Counted from the first letter of the stretch, positions 33,424 to 43,180 are shown. The stretch is 64,000 bases of DNA from Maritalea mediterranea (GCF_021568695.1 NZ_JAKGTI010000001.1:1116001-1180000), one strand, 5' to 3'. Numbers and translations are program-made. Notes: a model not told the origin generated them from the letters alone.

Positions 33424-36066
33424 TTAACCGCCTAATGTTTTATTCACCATTTCCGACAAATTAGGCGAAATTTTCTCACTTTGCTTAATGCGCTCAAGCG
33501 CCGCCCGCGCGGCTTCACGGCGTTTTGATTCGTAGTTTTTCCAAATACGAAAGGCCACAGCAAATCGTCCTGCCACTTGCGGGTTAAATTGGTCAATCTG
33601 CAAAATCACATCCGCGATCAATTCAAATCCAGCCCCATCCGCGCGCGCGAATTGGGTGGGGTTGCCCTGTGTGAACGCACCAAACAAGGCATAGACTCTG
33701 TTCGGTGTTTCCAGAGAAAACCGATCATCGTCCATTAATCGTTTGATACGATCAATGGTCTGGGCATCATCAATACTGGCGTTCAGGCCCAGCCACTTGT
33801 CATAAACGGTCATGGCCTCTGTATAATTTCGCTTGAAATCGTCCAAAAGTTCAACCGCGCGGTCTGGTGCATTCGCACACATAATCGCCAACGCCGCTTG
33901 GCGGTCAGTCATATTTCGCGCCTCACGGTAGTGGCGTTCTACCAGTTCAAAAAGCTGCCCTTCCTTCAACGTGGCCAGCAGCGAGAGTGCCTGGTTGCGT
34001 AGATCGCGCATGCCAGACTGCTCGGCGTTTGGTTGATAGTCGTCTGGCAGATGTAAAGTGGAATAAAGCGTGACAAGTTGGCCACGCAATTTGTCGGCCA
34101 CGACCTCGCTGACCTTTTGCCGAACGGTCTTAATCCGATCCGGGTCGATATTTTGGCCCAATCGTTGTGTATAGTCCTGATAGGTCGGCAATTTAAGACA
34201 AAGCGCCTTAAAGGCGGGTGATAAGTTCTGACTGTCGAGCGTTTGGCTCAGCGCCACGGCAACCGGCTCTAAAAGCTCAATATCCAGCTCAGGCCCATCC
34301 ACATCCATGGCTGGCGCAACAATGTTCATGATGGCGGATTGTAAGCTTTCCCAACGGTTAAACGGATCACTATCGAGCCGCGCCCGGTGCAGATCTTCCT
34401 CAAGGCTGGCCTTGGTGTCGAGGGTGACCGGAGCTGAAAACCCGCGGAACAGCGAGACCACCGGCGCACTGGAAACGCCGTGGAACGTCACAGTCACCTC
34501 ATCCTCATTCGTCACAATCAGATCATCTTGAACTTCAGCGCCTTCGGCGTGTTCCCATGTCAAATCCTCGCCATTATTGGACACGAGGCCAAACCTGATC
34601 GGCAGCACCAGCGGTGATTTTTCATCATCACCAGGGGTGGGGGGCACTTCTTGCTTCAATACGAGCGTGAACAGCTTCTGTTCGGCAGCATAAGAGGTGC
34701 TGTAACTCACGCGCGGGCGCCCCGCTTGTGTATACCATTTTTGGAACTGGCTTAAATCGCGTCCGCTTACATCTTCAAAACATTTGATGAACTGCTCAAT
34801 CGTGGCCGCTTCGCCATCATGGCGATCCAAATAGAGATCGACGCCTTCATGGAAGGTCTGCTTGCCCAGCAGCGTCATCAACATGCGCACCACTTCCGCG
34901 CCTTTTTCGTAAACAGTAGACGTGTAGAAATTATCGATCTGCTCATATTGGCTGGGGCGCGGTGGATGGGCGAGGGGGCCGCTATCCTCAACAAATTGAG
35001 ATTGGCGCAATCCCTTCACATCATCAATCCGTTCCACATCCCGAAACCGCTCGTCAGATGAGAATTCCTGATCCCGAAAAACCGTCAGCCCTTCTTTCAG
35101 GCACAATTGGAACCAATCGCGGCAAGTGACTCTATTGCCAGTATAATTGTGAAAATATTCGTGGGCGATGATCCGCTCAATCAGAGCATAATCTTGGTCA
35201 GTGGCGGTCGCCGGATCGGCCAGCACATATTTGTCGTTGAAGATATTGAGGCCCTTATTTTCCATTGCCCCGGCGTTAAAGTCACTCACCGCCACAATAT
35301 TGAAAACATCCAGATCATATTCGCAGCCAAATCGCTCTTCGTCCCATTTCATGGAGCGCACCAGCGCGTCCATCGCATAGCGGCACAATTCGGCTTTGCC
35401 CGGCTCGGCATAAATATTGAGGTCCACATTTTTACCGGATTTTGTGGTGAACTTTTCTGAAATTTTATCCAGTTTTCCCGCCACCATGGCAAACAGATAG
35501 CAAGGCTTTGGATGCGGGTCGTGCCAAAGCGCAAAATGGCGGTTATTGCTCATTTCGCCCTTGTCCATCGGATTGCCATTGGACAACAGCACCGGCGCCA
35601 AATCTTTGTCGGCGACCATCTTCACAGTGAAAACCGACATCACATCGGGGCGGTCAATAAAGTAGGTGATGCGCCGAAACCCTTCGGCCTCGCATTGCGT
35701 GCACCAATTGCCCGAGGATCGGTAAAGCCCTTCCAGACTTTTGTTCTTCTCAGGCGCGACTTCCACGACCGTGCTCAGCACAAAGCTTTGCGGGGGATCA
35801 AGCAATTTAAGACCATTTTCGCTTAACTCGTACTGACCCGCACCCAAAACGTCATCGCCGATTGCTATCGACACCAATTCCACTTGCTCACCGTCCAGTT
35901 CAAGAGGCGTGCCAGCTTCCACACCGGCGCGACGTTCAATATGAAGATCGGTGGTGATCTGCGTGCGCTCTGGTGAAAAGTCGACCCACATCTCCGTTTT
36001 CGGAATGAGATAGTCGCTTGGCTTATAGTCTTGTAAATAAACAATTTTTTGCTCTTCGCTGCGCAT
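33424..36066 (-). CDS. pepN: Aminopeptidase N (M1 family)
   Basis: An 880-residue protein, the normal length for the PepN subfamily. The zinc site is HEYFH at 302-306 with the third ligand Glu in LKEGLTVFRDQEF nineteen residues later. The exopeptidase GAMEN motif is at about 265-269 (FNAGAMENKGLNIFN). The N-terminal beta domain and helical C-terminal cap are present. It removes N-terminal residues from peptides in the cytoplasm. It is divergent from the ABC exporter gene and has a 147-base upstream region with an inverted repeat. Confidence 0.96.
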   Translation of the reverse strand: MRSEEQKIVYLQDYKPSDYLIPKTEMWVDFSPERTQITTDLHIERRAGVEAGTPLELDGEQVELVSIAIGDDVLGAGQYELSENGLKLLDPPQSFVLSTVVEVAPEKNKSLEGLYRSSGNWCTQCEAEGFRRITYFIDRPDVMSVFTVKMVADKDLAPVLLSNGNPMDKGEMSNNRHFALWHDPHPKPCYLFAMVAGKLDKISEKFTTKSGKNVDLNIYAEPGKAELCRYAMDALVRSMKWDEERFGCEYDLDVFNIVAVSDFNAGAMENKGLNIFNDKYVLADPATATDQDYALIERIIAHEYFHNYTGNRVTCRDWFQLCLKEGLTVFRDQEFSSDERFRDVERIDDVKGLRQSQFVEDSGPLAHPPRPSQYEQIDNFYTSTVYEKGAEVVRMLMTLLGKQTFHEGVDLYLDRHDGEAATIEQFIKCFEDVSGRDLSQFQKWYTQAGRPRVSYSTSYAAEQKLFTLVLKQEVPPTPGDDEKSPLVLPIRFGLVSNNGEDLTWEHAEGAEVQDDLIVTNEDEVTVTFHGVSSAPVVSLFRGFSAPVTLDTKASLEEDLHRARLDSDPFNRWESLQSAIMNIVAPAMDVDGPELDIELLEPVAVALSQTLDSQNLSPAFKALCLKLPTYQDYTQRLGQNIDPDRIKTVRQKVSEVVADKLRGQLVTLYSTLHLPDDYQPNAEQSGMRDLRNQALSLLATLKEGQLFELVERHYREARNMTDRQAALAIMCANAPDRAVELLDDFKRNYTEAMTVYDKWLGLNASIDDAQTIDRIKRLMDDDRFSLETPNRVYALFGAFTQGNPTQFARADGAGFELIADVILQIDQFNPQVAGRFAVAFRIWKNYESKRREAARAALERIKQSEKISPNLSEMVNKTLGG

Positions 36067-36120
36067 AATCTGTTCCGCTTATCTTGGGATGGTGAGCCTA
36101 GATTGGCACATTTTGTCGCA

Positions 36121-36140
36121 CTGTTGCCAATGGGCAACAG
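36121..36140. promoter_or_regulatory. Inverted repeat in the pepN/ABC exporter divergent region
   Basis: CTGTTGCC-AATG-GGCAACAG is a perfect 8-bp inverted repeat with a 4-base centre. It lies 55 bases upstream of the pepN start and 74 bases before the exporter ATG. There is no T-run on either side, so a protein-binding operator is more likely than a terminator. Confidence 0.45.
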
Positions 36141-36213
36141 CCTCGAATCGTGTTTGCCGATATTCTGAACGGCTTGGTCGCAATTGCCTAGCGTCTAATC
36201 TTAAAGGTTCACA

Positions 36214-38094
36214 ATGTTAAATTCTGTTTTTAATTGGTTCGAGCGGTTATACCCGCCAACGGAGCTTGCAAAAAATCCGCACCCGCCGCAAGGGGTGAAG
36301 GACTTCTATATTTATTTCTTATCACAATTTCGCTGGGGCCTTTTGGCAAAGATGGCCCTTGTGGCAGTGGGCGCAATCGTTGATGCGATGATCCCGGTAT
36401 TTTTGGGCCAATTGGTTGAGGTCACCACCAGCGGCACCCCCGGCAGCATCTTTGCCACCCATGGCGCAATGTTGCTTGGCTTTGCTTTGGTGATCATTGT
36501 CCGCCCGGCGGCTTTCATTCTTAGCTCACTTGTGCATTTTCACACCATTTTCCCGCCGCTGATGGCGCGGACGCGCTGGCAGAGTCATTGGCATGTGGTG
36601 CGGCAAAGCTGGTCCTATTTCCAGCGGGACTTTGCGGGGCGGATCGCCAACAAAATCATGGAAACCGGCAATTCCCTTGAATCGAGTTCCATGCAGGTGA
36701 TCGACTCGGTTTGGTACATGGTGGTTTTTCTGGTTGTGGCGTTCACTGTTTTGGCCAGCGTTGACATTATCTATGTGGTGCCATTGATCATCTGGCTTTT
36801 GGCTTACTTGGCCATCATGGTGCGGTTTCTGCCGCGCATTGCGCGTCGGTCTAAAGACAACTCCGATGCGCGCTCGGTGGTCACTGGGCGGATTGTGGAT
36901 TGCTACACCAATATTCAAACGCTGAAGACCTTTGCCTCCAGCAAGTTTGAAGATGAATATGTGGCCAATTCCGTCAAAAACCACACCAGAGTGCTGCATC
37001 GGCTGATGCGCGAATATACGATGATGTGGACACTTCTGTTCTTGCTCAATGCCGGTTTGTTGATTGGTCTTGGCTATATGGCGATCAGTGCCTGGGATAG
37101 TGGCAACCTGTCGGCCGGCAAGCTTGCGACCATCATCCCATTTGCCTGGCAAACAGTGAACATTTCCGGCTGGATTTTGGAAGTTGCGTCGTCGATCTTT
37201 CGCGATTTCGGCACGGTGCAGGATGGGGTGGAGACAATCGCCCGGCCCATCACCATGGTGGACGCGAAAGATGCGCCAGACCTGAACGCCAAGAAGGCAG
37301 CGATCGAGTTCAAAAACATTCATTTTGCTTATGATGCTGACAAAACGAGCGACAAGCCGCGCGTACTGCAAAACCTTGATCTCACCATCAATGCCGGCGA
37401 GAAAATCGGCCTGATCGGGCGGTCGGGTGCAGGCAAATCAACATTGGTGAACCTGTTGTTGCGTCTGTTTGATACGCAGTCTGGCGAAATTCGTATCGAT
37501 GGTCAGCGCATTGACCGGGTGACACAGGACAGCTTGCGCCGTGCCATCGGCTTTGTGTCGCAAGACACATCTTTGTTGCACCGGTCCGTGGGGGAGAACA
37601 TTAAATATGGTCGTCCCGACGCGTCTGATGAAGACATGATTGCCGCCGCAAAGCAGGCCAAAATTCACGATGTGATTTTGGGCTTGGAGGATGAGAATGG
37701 CAATAAGGGCTATGATGCGCGGGTGGGCGAGCGTGGGGTGAAACTTTCGGGCGGTCAGCGCCAGCGGATCGCCATCACTCGTGTATTGCTCAAGGATGCA
37801 CCTATTTTGATCTTGGACGAGGCCACCTCTGCGCTGGATAGCGAAGTGGAAGCCGCAATTCAGGAACAGTTGCAGCGTCTGATGGCGAATAAAACTGTCA
37901 TCGCCATTGCACACCGCCTCAGTACCATCGCGGCGATGGACCGCCTTTTGGTCATGGATGAAGGGCGTATTGTGGAGCAGGGCACCCATGATGAATTGCT
38001 GAATGCCAATGGCCATTATGCCGCGCTGTGGCGGCGACAGTCTGGCGGCTTTGCCAATATGGAGGCGGCAGATCCGGCCATTCCCAACGGTTGA
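36214..38094 (+). CDS. ABC exporter half-transporter (first of a tandem pair)
   Basis: A 626-residue fused membrane-ATPase protein. Six membrane helices lie within residues 45-330. The ATPase domain has Walker A GRSGAGKS at 402-409, signature VKLSGGQRQRIAI, Walker B ILILDEATSALDSEVEAAIQ and the switch histidine in IAIAHRLSTIA. The type I exporter family includes lipid, peptide and drug efflux systems; the substrate cannot be predicted. A closely similar gene follows 57 bases downstream in the same direction. AAAGG at 36203-36207 serves as the ribosome site. Confidence 0.92.
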   Translation: MLNSVFNWFERLYPPTELAKNPHPPQGVKDFYIYFLSQFRWGLLAKMALVAVGAIVDAMIPVFLGQLVEVTTSGTPGSIFATHGAMLLGFALVIIVRPAAFILSSLVHFHTIFPPLMARTRWQSHWHVVRQSWSYFQRDFAGRIANKIMETGNSLESSSMQVIDSVWYMVVFLVVAFTVLASVDIIYVVPLIIWLLAYLAIMVRFLPRIARRSKDNSDARSVVTGRIVDCYTNIQTLKTFASSKFEDEYVANSVKNHTRVLHRLMREYTMMWTLLFLLNAGLLIGLGYMAISAWDSGNLSAGKLATIIPFAWQTVNISGWILEVASSIFRDFGTVQDGVETIARPITMVDAKDAPDLNAKKAAIEFKNIHFAYDADKTSDKPRVLQNLDLTINAGEKIGLIGRSGAGKSTLVNLLLRLFDTQSGEIRIDGQRIDRVTQDSLRRAIGFVSQDTSLLHRSVGENIKYGRPDASDEDMIAAAKQAKIHDVILGLEDENGNKGYDARVGERGVKLSGGQRQRIAITRVLLKDAPILILDEATSALDSEVEAAIQEQLQRLMANKTVIAIAHRLSTIAAMDRLLVMDEGRIVEQGTHDELLNANGHYAALWRRQSGGFANMEAADPAIPNG

Positions 38095-38151
38095 ACTTTT
38101 AACGAACCTAGAATAAAGAAAGATTATTCTTTCTAAAAAGAGCGAAGAAAA

Positions 38152-40014
38152 ATGATAACAAGAATATTTGAGTGGTTTGAGCGCCGGGTCGCACCTTTCC
38201 CGGAACAAGAACCGCAATTGCCGCCGAAAACGCTCGTGGCCTTTTGTCGGCACTATTCGAAAGGGATGGAGCTCTGGTTGCTGCTGATGGCGCTGGGTGC
38301 GGCGATGCTGGCGGTGCTGGAAGTGGTGCTGTTCGCCTTTCTGGGCAATGTGATTGACTGGCTTTCCGCCGCTGATCCGAAAACCTTTGTGCAGGATGAA
38401 TGGCCAACCCTGGTGGCGATGACGGTGATTATTCTCATCATCAAACCCGCCACGGCTGCCTTTTCCTCCTTTGTGTTGCACCAAACGCTGATGGGCAACT
38501 TCCCCATGCGCATTCGCTGGGATGTCCATGGCTATTTGATCCGTCAGTCCATGAGCTATTTTCAGGATGAATTTGCCGGCCGCATTGCGACCAAGCTGAT
38601 GCAAACCGCCTTGGCGGTGCGCGAAACCGTCATGAAAATCCTCGATATCCTCGTCTATATCTCGGTCTATTTCATTGGCATTCTGTTTGTGATGGCCAGC
38701 GCCGACTGGCGTTTGATGGCACCGTTCGCCATCTGGCTGGTCGCCTATATCGCCATCATGCGCTTTTTTGTGCCGCGTATGCGTGACGTGTCGCAAAAGC
38801 AAGCCGATGCCCGTTCGATCATGACCGGGCGAATTGTCGATAGCTATACCAACATCGCCACGGTAAAACTGTTTTCCCATTCGGGTCGTGAAGCACGCTA
38901 TGCCCGCGATGGCATGAACGGCTTTCTCAAAACCGTTTACAACCAGATGCGCCTCGGCGCGAGCCTCGATATCATTATCGACACGCTGAACTCGCTGTTG
39001 CTGTTCTCCGTTGGTGCCATCGGCATCATCTTGTGGCTGAATGGCGCGATGACACCGGGGCCGGTGGCCATCGGCATCGGCATTGTGCTGCGCATTTGGG
39101 GCATGTCCCACTGGATTATGTGGGAAATGTCGGCTCTGTTCGAGAATATCGGCACGGTGCAAGATGGCATCAACTCCATCTCATTGCCGCGGCTGGTGTC
39201 CGACAAGAAGGACGCCAAACCGATTGGCGAGGTGAAGGGCGACATCAAGTTCAACAATGTCACCTTTAATTACGGGTCAGATAAGGGCGTGATCAACAAT
39301 TTGAACCTGCACATTCCGCAGGGTCAGAAGGTGGGTCTCGTGGGGCGTTCCGGCGCGGGCAAATCCACCTTGGTGAACATTTTGCTGCGCTTTTATGATG
39401 TGGAGCAGGGCACCATCACCATTGATGGCAAAAACATTGCCGATGTGCAGCAGGACACGCTGCGTGAGCAGTTGGCCATGGTGACGCAAGACACCTCCTT
39501 GCTGCACCGTTCAGTGCGGGACAATTTGCTGTACGGACGGCCCGATGCAACCGAAGAGATGATGATTGCGGCGGCCAAAAAGGCCAAAGCCCATGACTTC
39601 ATCCTTGATCTGGTTGATCCGCAAGGGCGCCGCGGCTATGACGCCCATGTGGGTGAACGTGGCGTGAAGCTCTCAGGTGGCCAGCGTCAGCGTGTGGCCA
39701 TTGCCCGCGTGTTGCTCAAAGATGCGCCAATCCTGATCATGGATGAAGCCACTTCAGCCCTCGACAGTGAAGTGGAAGCAGCCATTCAGGAGCAATTGCA
39801 TCAATTGATGGAAAACAAAACTGTGATCGCCATCGCCCACCGTCTTTCCACCATTGCGGAGATGGACCGGTTGATCGTCATGGATCAAGGCCAGATCATT
39901 GAAGACGGCACCCACGCTCAGTTGCTGGAAAATAACGGGCATTATGCCTCGCTATGGAAACGCCAATCCGGCGGCTTCATCGATTATAGTGATGACGAGG
40001 AAAAAACGGCATAA
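38152..40014 (+). CDS. ABC exporter half-transporter (second of a tandem pair)
   Basis: A 620-residue protein with the same layout as its upstream neighbour: N-terminal F.WFERRVAPFP like that gene's F.WFERLYPP, six membrane helices, Walker A GRSGAGKS at 398-405, signature VKLSGGQRQRVAI, Walker B ILIMDEATSALDSEVEAAIQ and AIAHRLSTIAEMDRL. Similarity to the first copy is very high in the ATPase half and lower in the membrane half. This suggests an old tandem duplication followed by separation of roles, most simply a heterodimer. Both catalytic glutamates (DEAT) are intact, so neither ATP site is obviously dead. Confidence 0.92.
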   Translation: MITRIFEWFERRVAPFPEQEPQLPPKTLVAFCRHYSKGMELWLLLMALGAAMLAVLEVVLFAFLGNVIDWLSAADPKTFVQDEWPTLVAMTVIILIIKPATAAFSSFVLHQTLMGNFPMRIRWDVHGYLIRQSMSYFQDEFAGRIATKLMQTALAVRETVMKILDILVYISVYFIGILFVMASADWRLMAPFAIWLVAYIAIMRFFVPRMRDVSQKQADARSIMTGRIVDSYTNIATVKLFSHSGREARYARDGMNGFLKTVYNQMRLGASLDIIIDTLNSLLLFSVGAIGIILWLNGAMTPGPVAIGIGIVLRIWGMSHWIMWEMSALFENIGTVQDGINSISLPRLVSDKKDAKPIGEVKGDIKFNNVTFNYGSDKGVINNLNLHIPQGQKVGLVGRSGAGKSTLVNILLRFYDVEQGTITIDGKNIADVQQDTLREQLAMVTQDTSLLHRSVRDNLLYGRPDATEEMMIAAAKKAKAHDFILDLVDPQGRRGYDAHVGERGVKLSGGQRQRVAIARVLLKDAPILIMDEATSALDSEVEAAIQEQLHQLMENKTVIAIAHRLSTIAEMDRLIVMDQGQIIEDGTHAQLLENNGHYASLWKRQSGGFIDYSDDEEKTA

Positions 40015-40021
40015 GGCAAGT

Positions 40022-40046
40022 AAGGGCGGCTCAGGCCGCCCTTTTT
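40022..40046 (+). terminator. Terminator after the ABC exporter pair
   Basis: AAGGGCGGC-TCAG-GCCGCCCTT forms a 9-bp stem with a TCAG loop and a run of five T residues. It lies between the exporter stop at 40014 and the convergent panC stop at 40047. Confidence 0.92.
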
Positions 40047-40886
40047 CTATTGAACTTCTAAATTATCGATCAACCGCACATTATCGAGAAACACGGCGGC
40101 AAACAGGCGGGCCGGGCGGTCCAATATGTCCAGCAGTACCAGATCAGCATTGTCGCGAAACTCAAAATAATCGACTTGGCCAAATCCAGCTTCCGCTAGG
40201 CGCAATTTTGCCTCAACAATCGCCTCGTCAATAGACTTGCCAGCCTGCACATCCAAAATGCATTTTTCCATAATGTTATGCAGGGCAGGGGCTATGGCGC
40301 GGGCCTCATCACTCAATCGGACATTGCGCGACGACATGGCCAAGCCGTCCTGCTCTCGCATAATCGGGCAGCCAATCACGTCAATGTCAATATTGAGATC
40401 AGCAACCAGCCGCCGGATCACCTGCAATTGCTGATAATCTTTTTCGCCGAAGAAGGCCTTGTCGGCGCCACTTTGCAAAAACAATTTGGTGACGACTGTC
40501 GCCACCCCATCAAAGTGGCCGGGTCTCGTGGCACCACAAAGGCAGTCTGCCAGCCCCTCCACTTGCACCTTGGTGGCAAAGCCCGCGGCATACATTTCAT
40601 CAGCGTCGGGCATATACACCAGATCGACATCTAGCGGTTTTAATTTTTCCAGATCTGTCGCCTCGGTGCGTGGATACGATTCAAGGTCTTTGGGGTCATT
40701 AAATTGGGTCGGGTTGACAAAAATCGACACCATCACCTTGTCGCTTTGCGCCTTTGCGGCCTCAACAAGGCTCAAATGGCCTGCATGTAGCGCGCCCATG
40801 GTGGGCACAAAACCGATAATTTTGCCTTCAGCGTGCCACGCTTTGCGCACCGCACGCAATTCAGCGATGGAGCGTACAATCTGCAT
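40047..40886 (-). CDS. panC: Pantoate-beta-alanine ligase (pantothenate synthetase)
   Basis: A 279-residue enzyme that joins pantoate and beta-alanine with ATP to give pantothenate. Recognition: the N-terminal FVPTMGALHAGHLSLVEAA with the HIGH-type motif, VSIFVNPTQFNDPKDLESYPRT, then GHFDGVATVVTKLF, AFFGEKDYQQLQVI and GLAMSSRNVRLS, all in the right order. It lies three bases after panB in the same direction, an operon arrangement. Its beta-alanine could come from the pyrimidine pathway encoded further along this window. Confidence 0.97.
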   Translation of the reverse strand: MQIVRSIAELRAVRKAWHAEGKIIGFVPTMGALHAGHLSLVEAAKAQSDKVMVSIFVNPTQFNDPKDLESYPRTEATDLEKLKPLDVDLVYMPDADEMYAAGFATKVQVEGLADCLCGATRPGHFDGVATVVTKLFLQSGADKAFFGEKDYQQLQVIRRLVADLNIDIDVIGCPIMREQDGLAMSSRNVRLSDEARAIAPALHNIMEKCILDVQAGKSIDEAIVEAKLRLAEAGFGQVDYFEFRDNADLVLLDILDRPARLFAAVFLDNVRLIDNLEVQ

Positions 40887-40889
40887 GTC

Positions 40890-41714
40890 TCAGCTCTTTT
40901 TTTTGGCCTGATATACATGGTCAAGGGTGGGGAAGGTGCGGGCGCGCACTTCTTTGGCATAATGCGCTATGGCATCATCAGCCTGATCGGCCAACTCCGC
41001 ATAGCGTTTAACAAATTTCGGTTTAAAGCTGGAAAATAGCCCCAGCAAATCATCCACCACCAAAATTTGCCCGTCGCACTGCACCGAAGCGCCAATGCCG
41101 ATGGTTGGGATTTCAAGCAAAGCGGTGATTTCGTTGGCCAAGGGTTCGGTCACCATTTCCAAAACAATCGCAAAAGCGCCGGCATCTTGAACCGCTTTTG
41201 CATCCTCCAAAATGCGTTGATGATCGTCGCCGCGCCCTTGCACCGAATAGCCGCCCATCGCCTTCACCGATTGCGGGGTGAGGCCGATATGGCCCATCAC
41301 CGGAATGCCACGCTGTGTGAGATAGGCGATGGTCTCTGCCATATGCGCGCCGCCTTCAAGCTTCACCGCCTCGCAGCCGGTTTCGCGCATCAGCCGCGCC
41401 GCATTTTCAAAGGCCTGTTCCTTATTGTGCTCATAAGAGCCAAAGGGCATATCCACCACCAGCAGCGCTTGCTCCACCCCGCGGCGCACCGCTTGGCCGT
41501 GCAGGATCATCATTTCCATGGTCACGCTCAGCGTGCTTTCAAAGCCGTGCAGCACCATGCCCACACTGTCACCCACCAGCACCACATCGCAATGCTTGTC
41601 CACCAGCCGCGCCATGGGGGTGGTATAGGCGGTGAGGCACACAATCGGGTCTTGACCCTTTTGTGCTTTTAGCGCGTGACCGCTCGGGGTTTTAAATTTG
41701 GAATTGGCGCTCAT
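40890..41714 (-). CDS. panB: 3-methyl-2-oxobutanoate hydroxymethyltransferase
   Basis: A 274-residue enzyme that transfers a hydroxymethyl group from methylene-tetrahydrofolate to 2-oxoisovalerate, giving ketopantoate. Family marks: [32 protein letters not shown], then [33 protein letters not shown] and [32 protein letters not shown] at the start. It is the first gene of the panB-panC unit, read toward panC. Confidence 0.97.
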   Translation of the reverse strand: MSANSKFKTPSGHALKAQKGQDPIVCLTAYTTPMARLVDKHCDVVLVGDSVGMVLHGFESTLSVTMEMMILHGQAVRRGVEQALLVVDMPFGSYEHNKEQAFENAARLMRETGCEAVKLEGGAHMAETIAYLTQRGIPVMGHIGLTPQSVKAMGGYSVQGRGDDHQRILEDAKAVQDAGAFAIVLEMVTEPLANEITALLEIPTIGIGASVQCDGQILVVDDLLGLFSSFKPKFVKRYAELADQADDAIAHYAKEVRARTFPTLDHVYQAKKKS

Positions 41715-41826
41715 ATGCTGGTCCTTTTTGGGTTACACCCCGGCAAGCGCGGTGTTGGACAAATCTTGGCGCACTTTGGCCATTTGCTCTTGATAAATCA
41801 ATAAGGCCTTCGGCTAGCACCACGCC

Positions 41827-42153
41827 CTAATCCTGGATGGCTCCATTAGGGGCACAATAAATGCCATAGAGCGTGCGCAGCACGGCCTCTACTTCGCCCG
41901 AAGCGAGTGAATAATTGATCACATTGCCCTCGCGCCGCGTTTTAACCAATTTGAGATTGCGCAACTTGGCCAAATGTTGCGAAAGCGCAGGCTGGGATAA
42001 CCCCACCTGATCCGCCAGCTCGAGCACCGACATTTCATCTTCCACCAATTTGCACAATATCAGCAGCCGCTTGGGGCTGGACATGGCCGAGAGCAGTTCA
42101 GACGCTTCAGTTGCCCGTTCCTGCAAAAGTTCAAAATCGCTCGGTGCGCTCAC
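41827..42153 (-). CDS. ArsR-family two-cysteine repressor (BigR/SqrR-like persulfide sensor)
   Basis: A 108-residue winged-helix regulator. I placed the start at GTG 42153, which has AAAGGA seven bases upstream; the frame is open 20 codons further but without a ribosome site. The recognition helix is in DQVGLSQPALSQHLAKLRNLKLV. The only two cysteines are Cys34 (LLILCKLVEDE) and Cys100 (GIYCAPNG), the same spacing and position as the pair that forms a polysulfide bridge in SqrR and a disulfide in BigR. It is divergent from the genes for permeases, persulfide dioxygenase and DUF442 protein, the standard BigR targets. Confidence 0.87.
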   Translation of the reverse strand: MSAPSDFELLQERATEASELLSAMSSPKRLLILCKLVEDEMSVLELADQVGLSQPALSQHLAKLRNLKLVKTRREGNVINYSLASGEVEAVLRTLYGIYCAPNGAIQD

Positions 42154-42232
42154 AATCAGATCCTTTAAGCTGTTGTTGCGTTTTAACAAATAATGCCACC
42201 ACCGCAAATTCAAATTTTATTCAAATTCGGGC

Positions 42233-42265
42233 TTGCATAATATTAGTATTTGCTTATATACCAAT
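42233..42265 (+). promoter_or_regulatory. Promoter with overlapping ArsR-type operator
   Basis: Between the repressor and the permease genes, ATTAGTAT (42242-42249) and ATACCAAT (42258-42265) form an inverted repeat with an 8-base spacer and one mismatch. It overlaps a plausible promoter, TTGCAT (42233-42238), 16 bases, TATATA (42255-42260). Binding there would block transcription of the sulfide-response operon. The exact operator sequence differs from the published SqrR sites, so the link is inference. Confidence 0.55.
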
Positions 42266-42306
42266 ATGTGAGATGAGACAAACACCAAATAGATAGGGTG
42301 ATTTAT

Positions 42307-42735
42307 ATGACTGAATTCACGCCAGTTGAAGCCATCATTGGCGGGGGCTTAATCGGCATTGCTTCTGTTTTGCTGATGGGGCTCCACGGCCGCATTGCAG
42401 GCATGACAGGTATTCTAGCGGGCATCTTGCCGCCCGCAGTGTCAGATAAGGTCTGGCGCATCGTGTTCCTGTTGGGGGCGATTGCCGGGCCTTTAGCCAT
42501 CTTTTTGCTGACCGGTGCACCGGTAGATTTTCAAAATCCTGTACCCATCTGGGCCATGATTTTGGGCGGAATCATTGTCGGCATCGGCGTTAATTATGGC
42601 TCCGGCTGTACCTCAGGGCACGGCGTATGCGGCATGGCGCGTTTTTCCATTCGTTCCATTGCGGCCACTGCCACTTTCATGTTGTCCACCTTCATCACGG
42701 TTTATGTGGTGCGGCACATTCTGGGGGTGTTTTAA
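42307..42735 (+). CDS. YeeE/YedE-family membrane protein (PmpA-like)
   Basis: A 142-residue protein; ATG 42307 has AGGG upstream and gives the usual N-terminus TEFTPVEAIIGGGLIG. It contains four hydrophobic helices and the signature VNYGSGCTSGHGVCGMARFS with two cysteines. YeeE/YedE halves move thiosulfate or other sulfur species. The second half of the transporter is the next gene, beginning one base after this stop codon. The pair equals PmpA and PmpB of the BigR operon in plant-associated bacteria. Confidence 0.88.
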   Translation: MTEFTPVEAIIGGGLIGIASVLLMGLHGRIAGMTGILAGILPPAVSDKVWRIVFLLGAIAGPLAIFLLTGAPVDFQNPVPIWAMILGGIIVGIGVNYGSGCTSGHGVCGMARFSIRSIAATATFMLSTFITVYVVRHILGVF

Positions 42736-42736
42736 A

Positions 42737-43180
42737 ATGCGATTGATTTCATTTTTCGCCATTGGCCTGATTTTTGGAATGGGTATCGCCCTTTCGGGCA
42801 TGGCAAATCCCGCCAAAGTGCTGAACTTTTTTGATGTAGCGGGCAATTGGGACCCCAGCCTTTTGCTGGTCATGATTTCCGCCTGGCTGGTCACGGTCAT
42901 AGGGTACTTCTTCGTTCTGAAACGGCCAAAGCCGGTCTGGGCTGATGTCTTTAATCTGCCAAAGGCCAAACAGATCGATTTGCCGTTGATTGGTGGTGCT
43001 GCCACCTTCGGCATCGGCTGGGGCCTGACCGGTTACTGCCCCGGTGGATCGATCCCTGCGCTCGGCCTTGGATTGCCCGAACCCTTTATATTTGTCGCCG
43101 CCATGGTTGCCGGGATCATCTTCGCCAAATTCTTGCGCGCCCGCGGCACATCTTCTCGTGCTGCCCGGCCATCGCAATAG
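42737..43180 (+). CDS. YeeE/YedE-family membrane protein (PmpB-like)
   Basis: A 147-residue protein from ATG 42737, one base after the previous stop. Four hydrophobic helices; the family motifs are FGMGIALSGMANPAKVLNFFDV near the start and GIGWGLTGYCPGGSIPALG near the end, where the single cysteine in the GYCPG turn is conserved. It works with the preceding permease half. The basic tail (ARGTSSRAARPSQ) is cytoplasmic. Confidence 0.88.
   Translation: MRLISFFAIGLIFGMGIALSGMANPAKVLNFFDVAGNWDPSLLLVMISAWLVTVIGYFFVLKRPKPVWADVFNLPKAKQIDLPLIGGAATFGIGWGLTGYCPGGSIPALGLGLPEPFIFVAAMVAGIIFAKFLRARGTSSRAARPSQ

Noticed and set aside
37438-39162. A 574-codon minus-strand frame opposite the ABC exporter pair
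   Set aside because: It is very rich in His and Gln, spans both duplicated genes and mirrors their codon pattern, so it is a shadow and not a gene.
42190-42240. SqrR-type operator ATTC-8-GAAT near the ArsR gene
   Set aside because: Several ATTC copies are present but no GAAT partner on the same strand at the right spacing; the inverted repeat at 42242-42265 is a better candidate.
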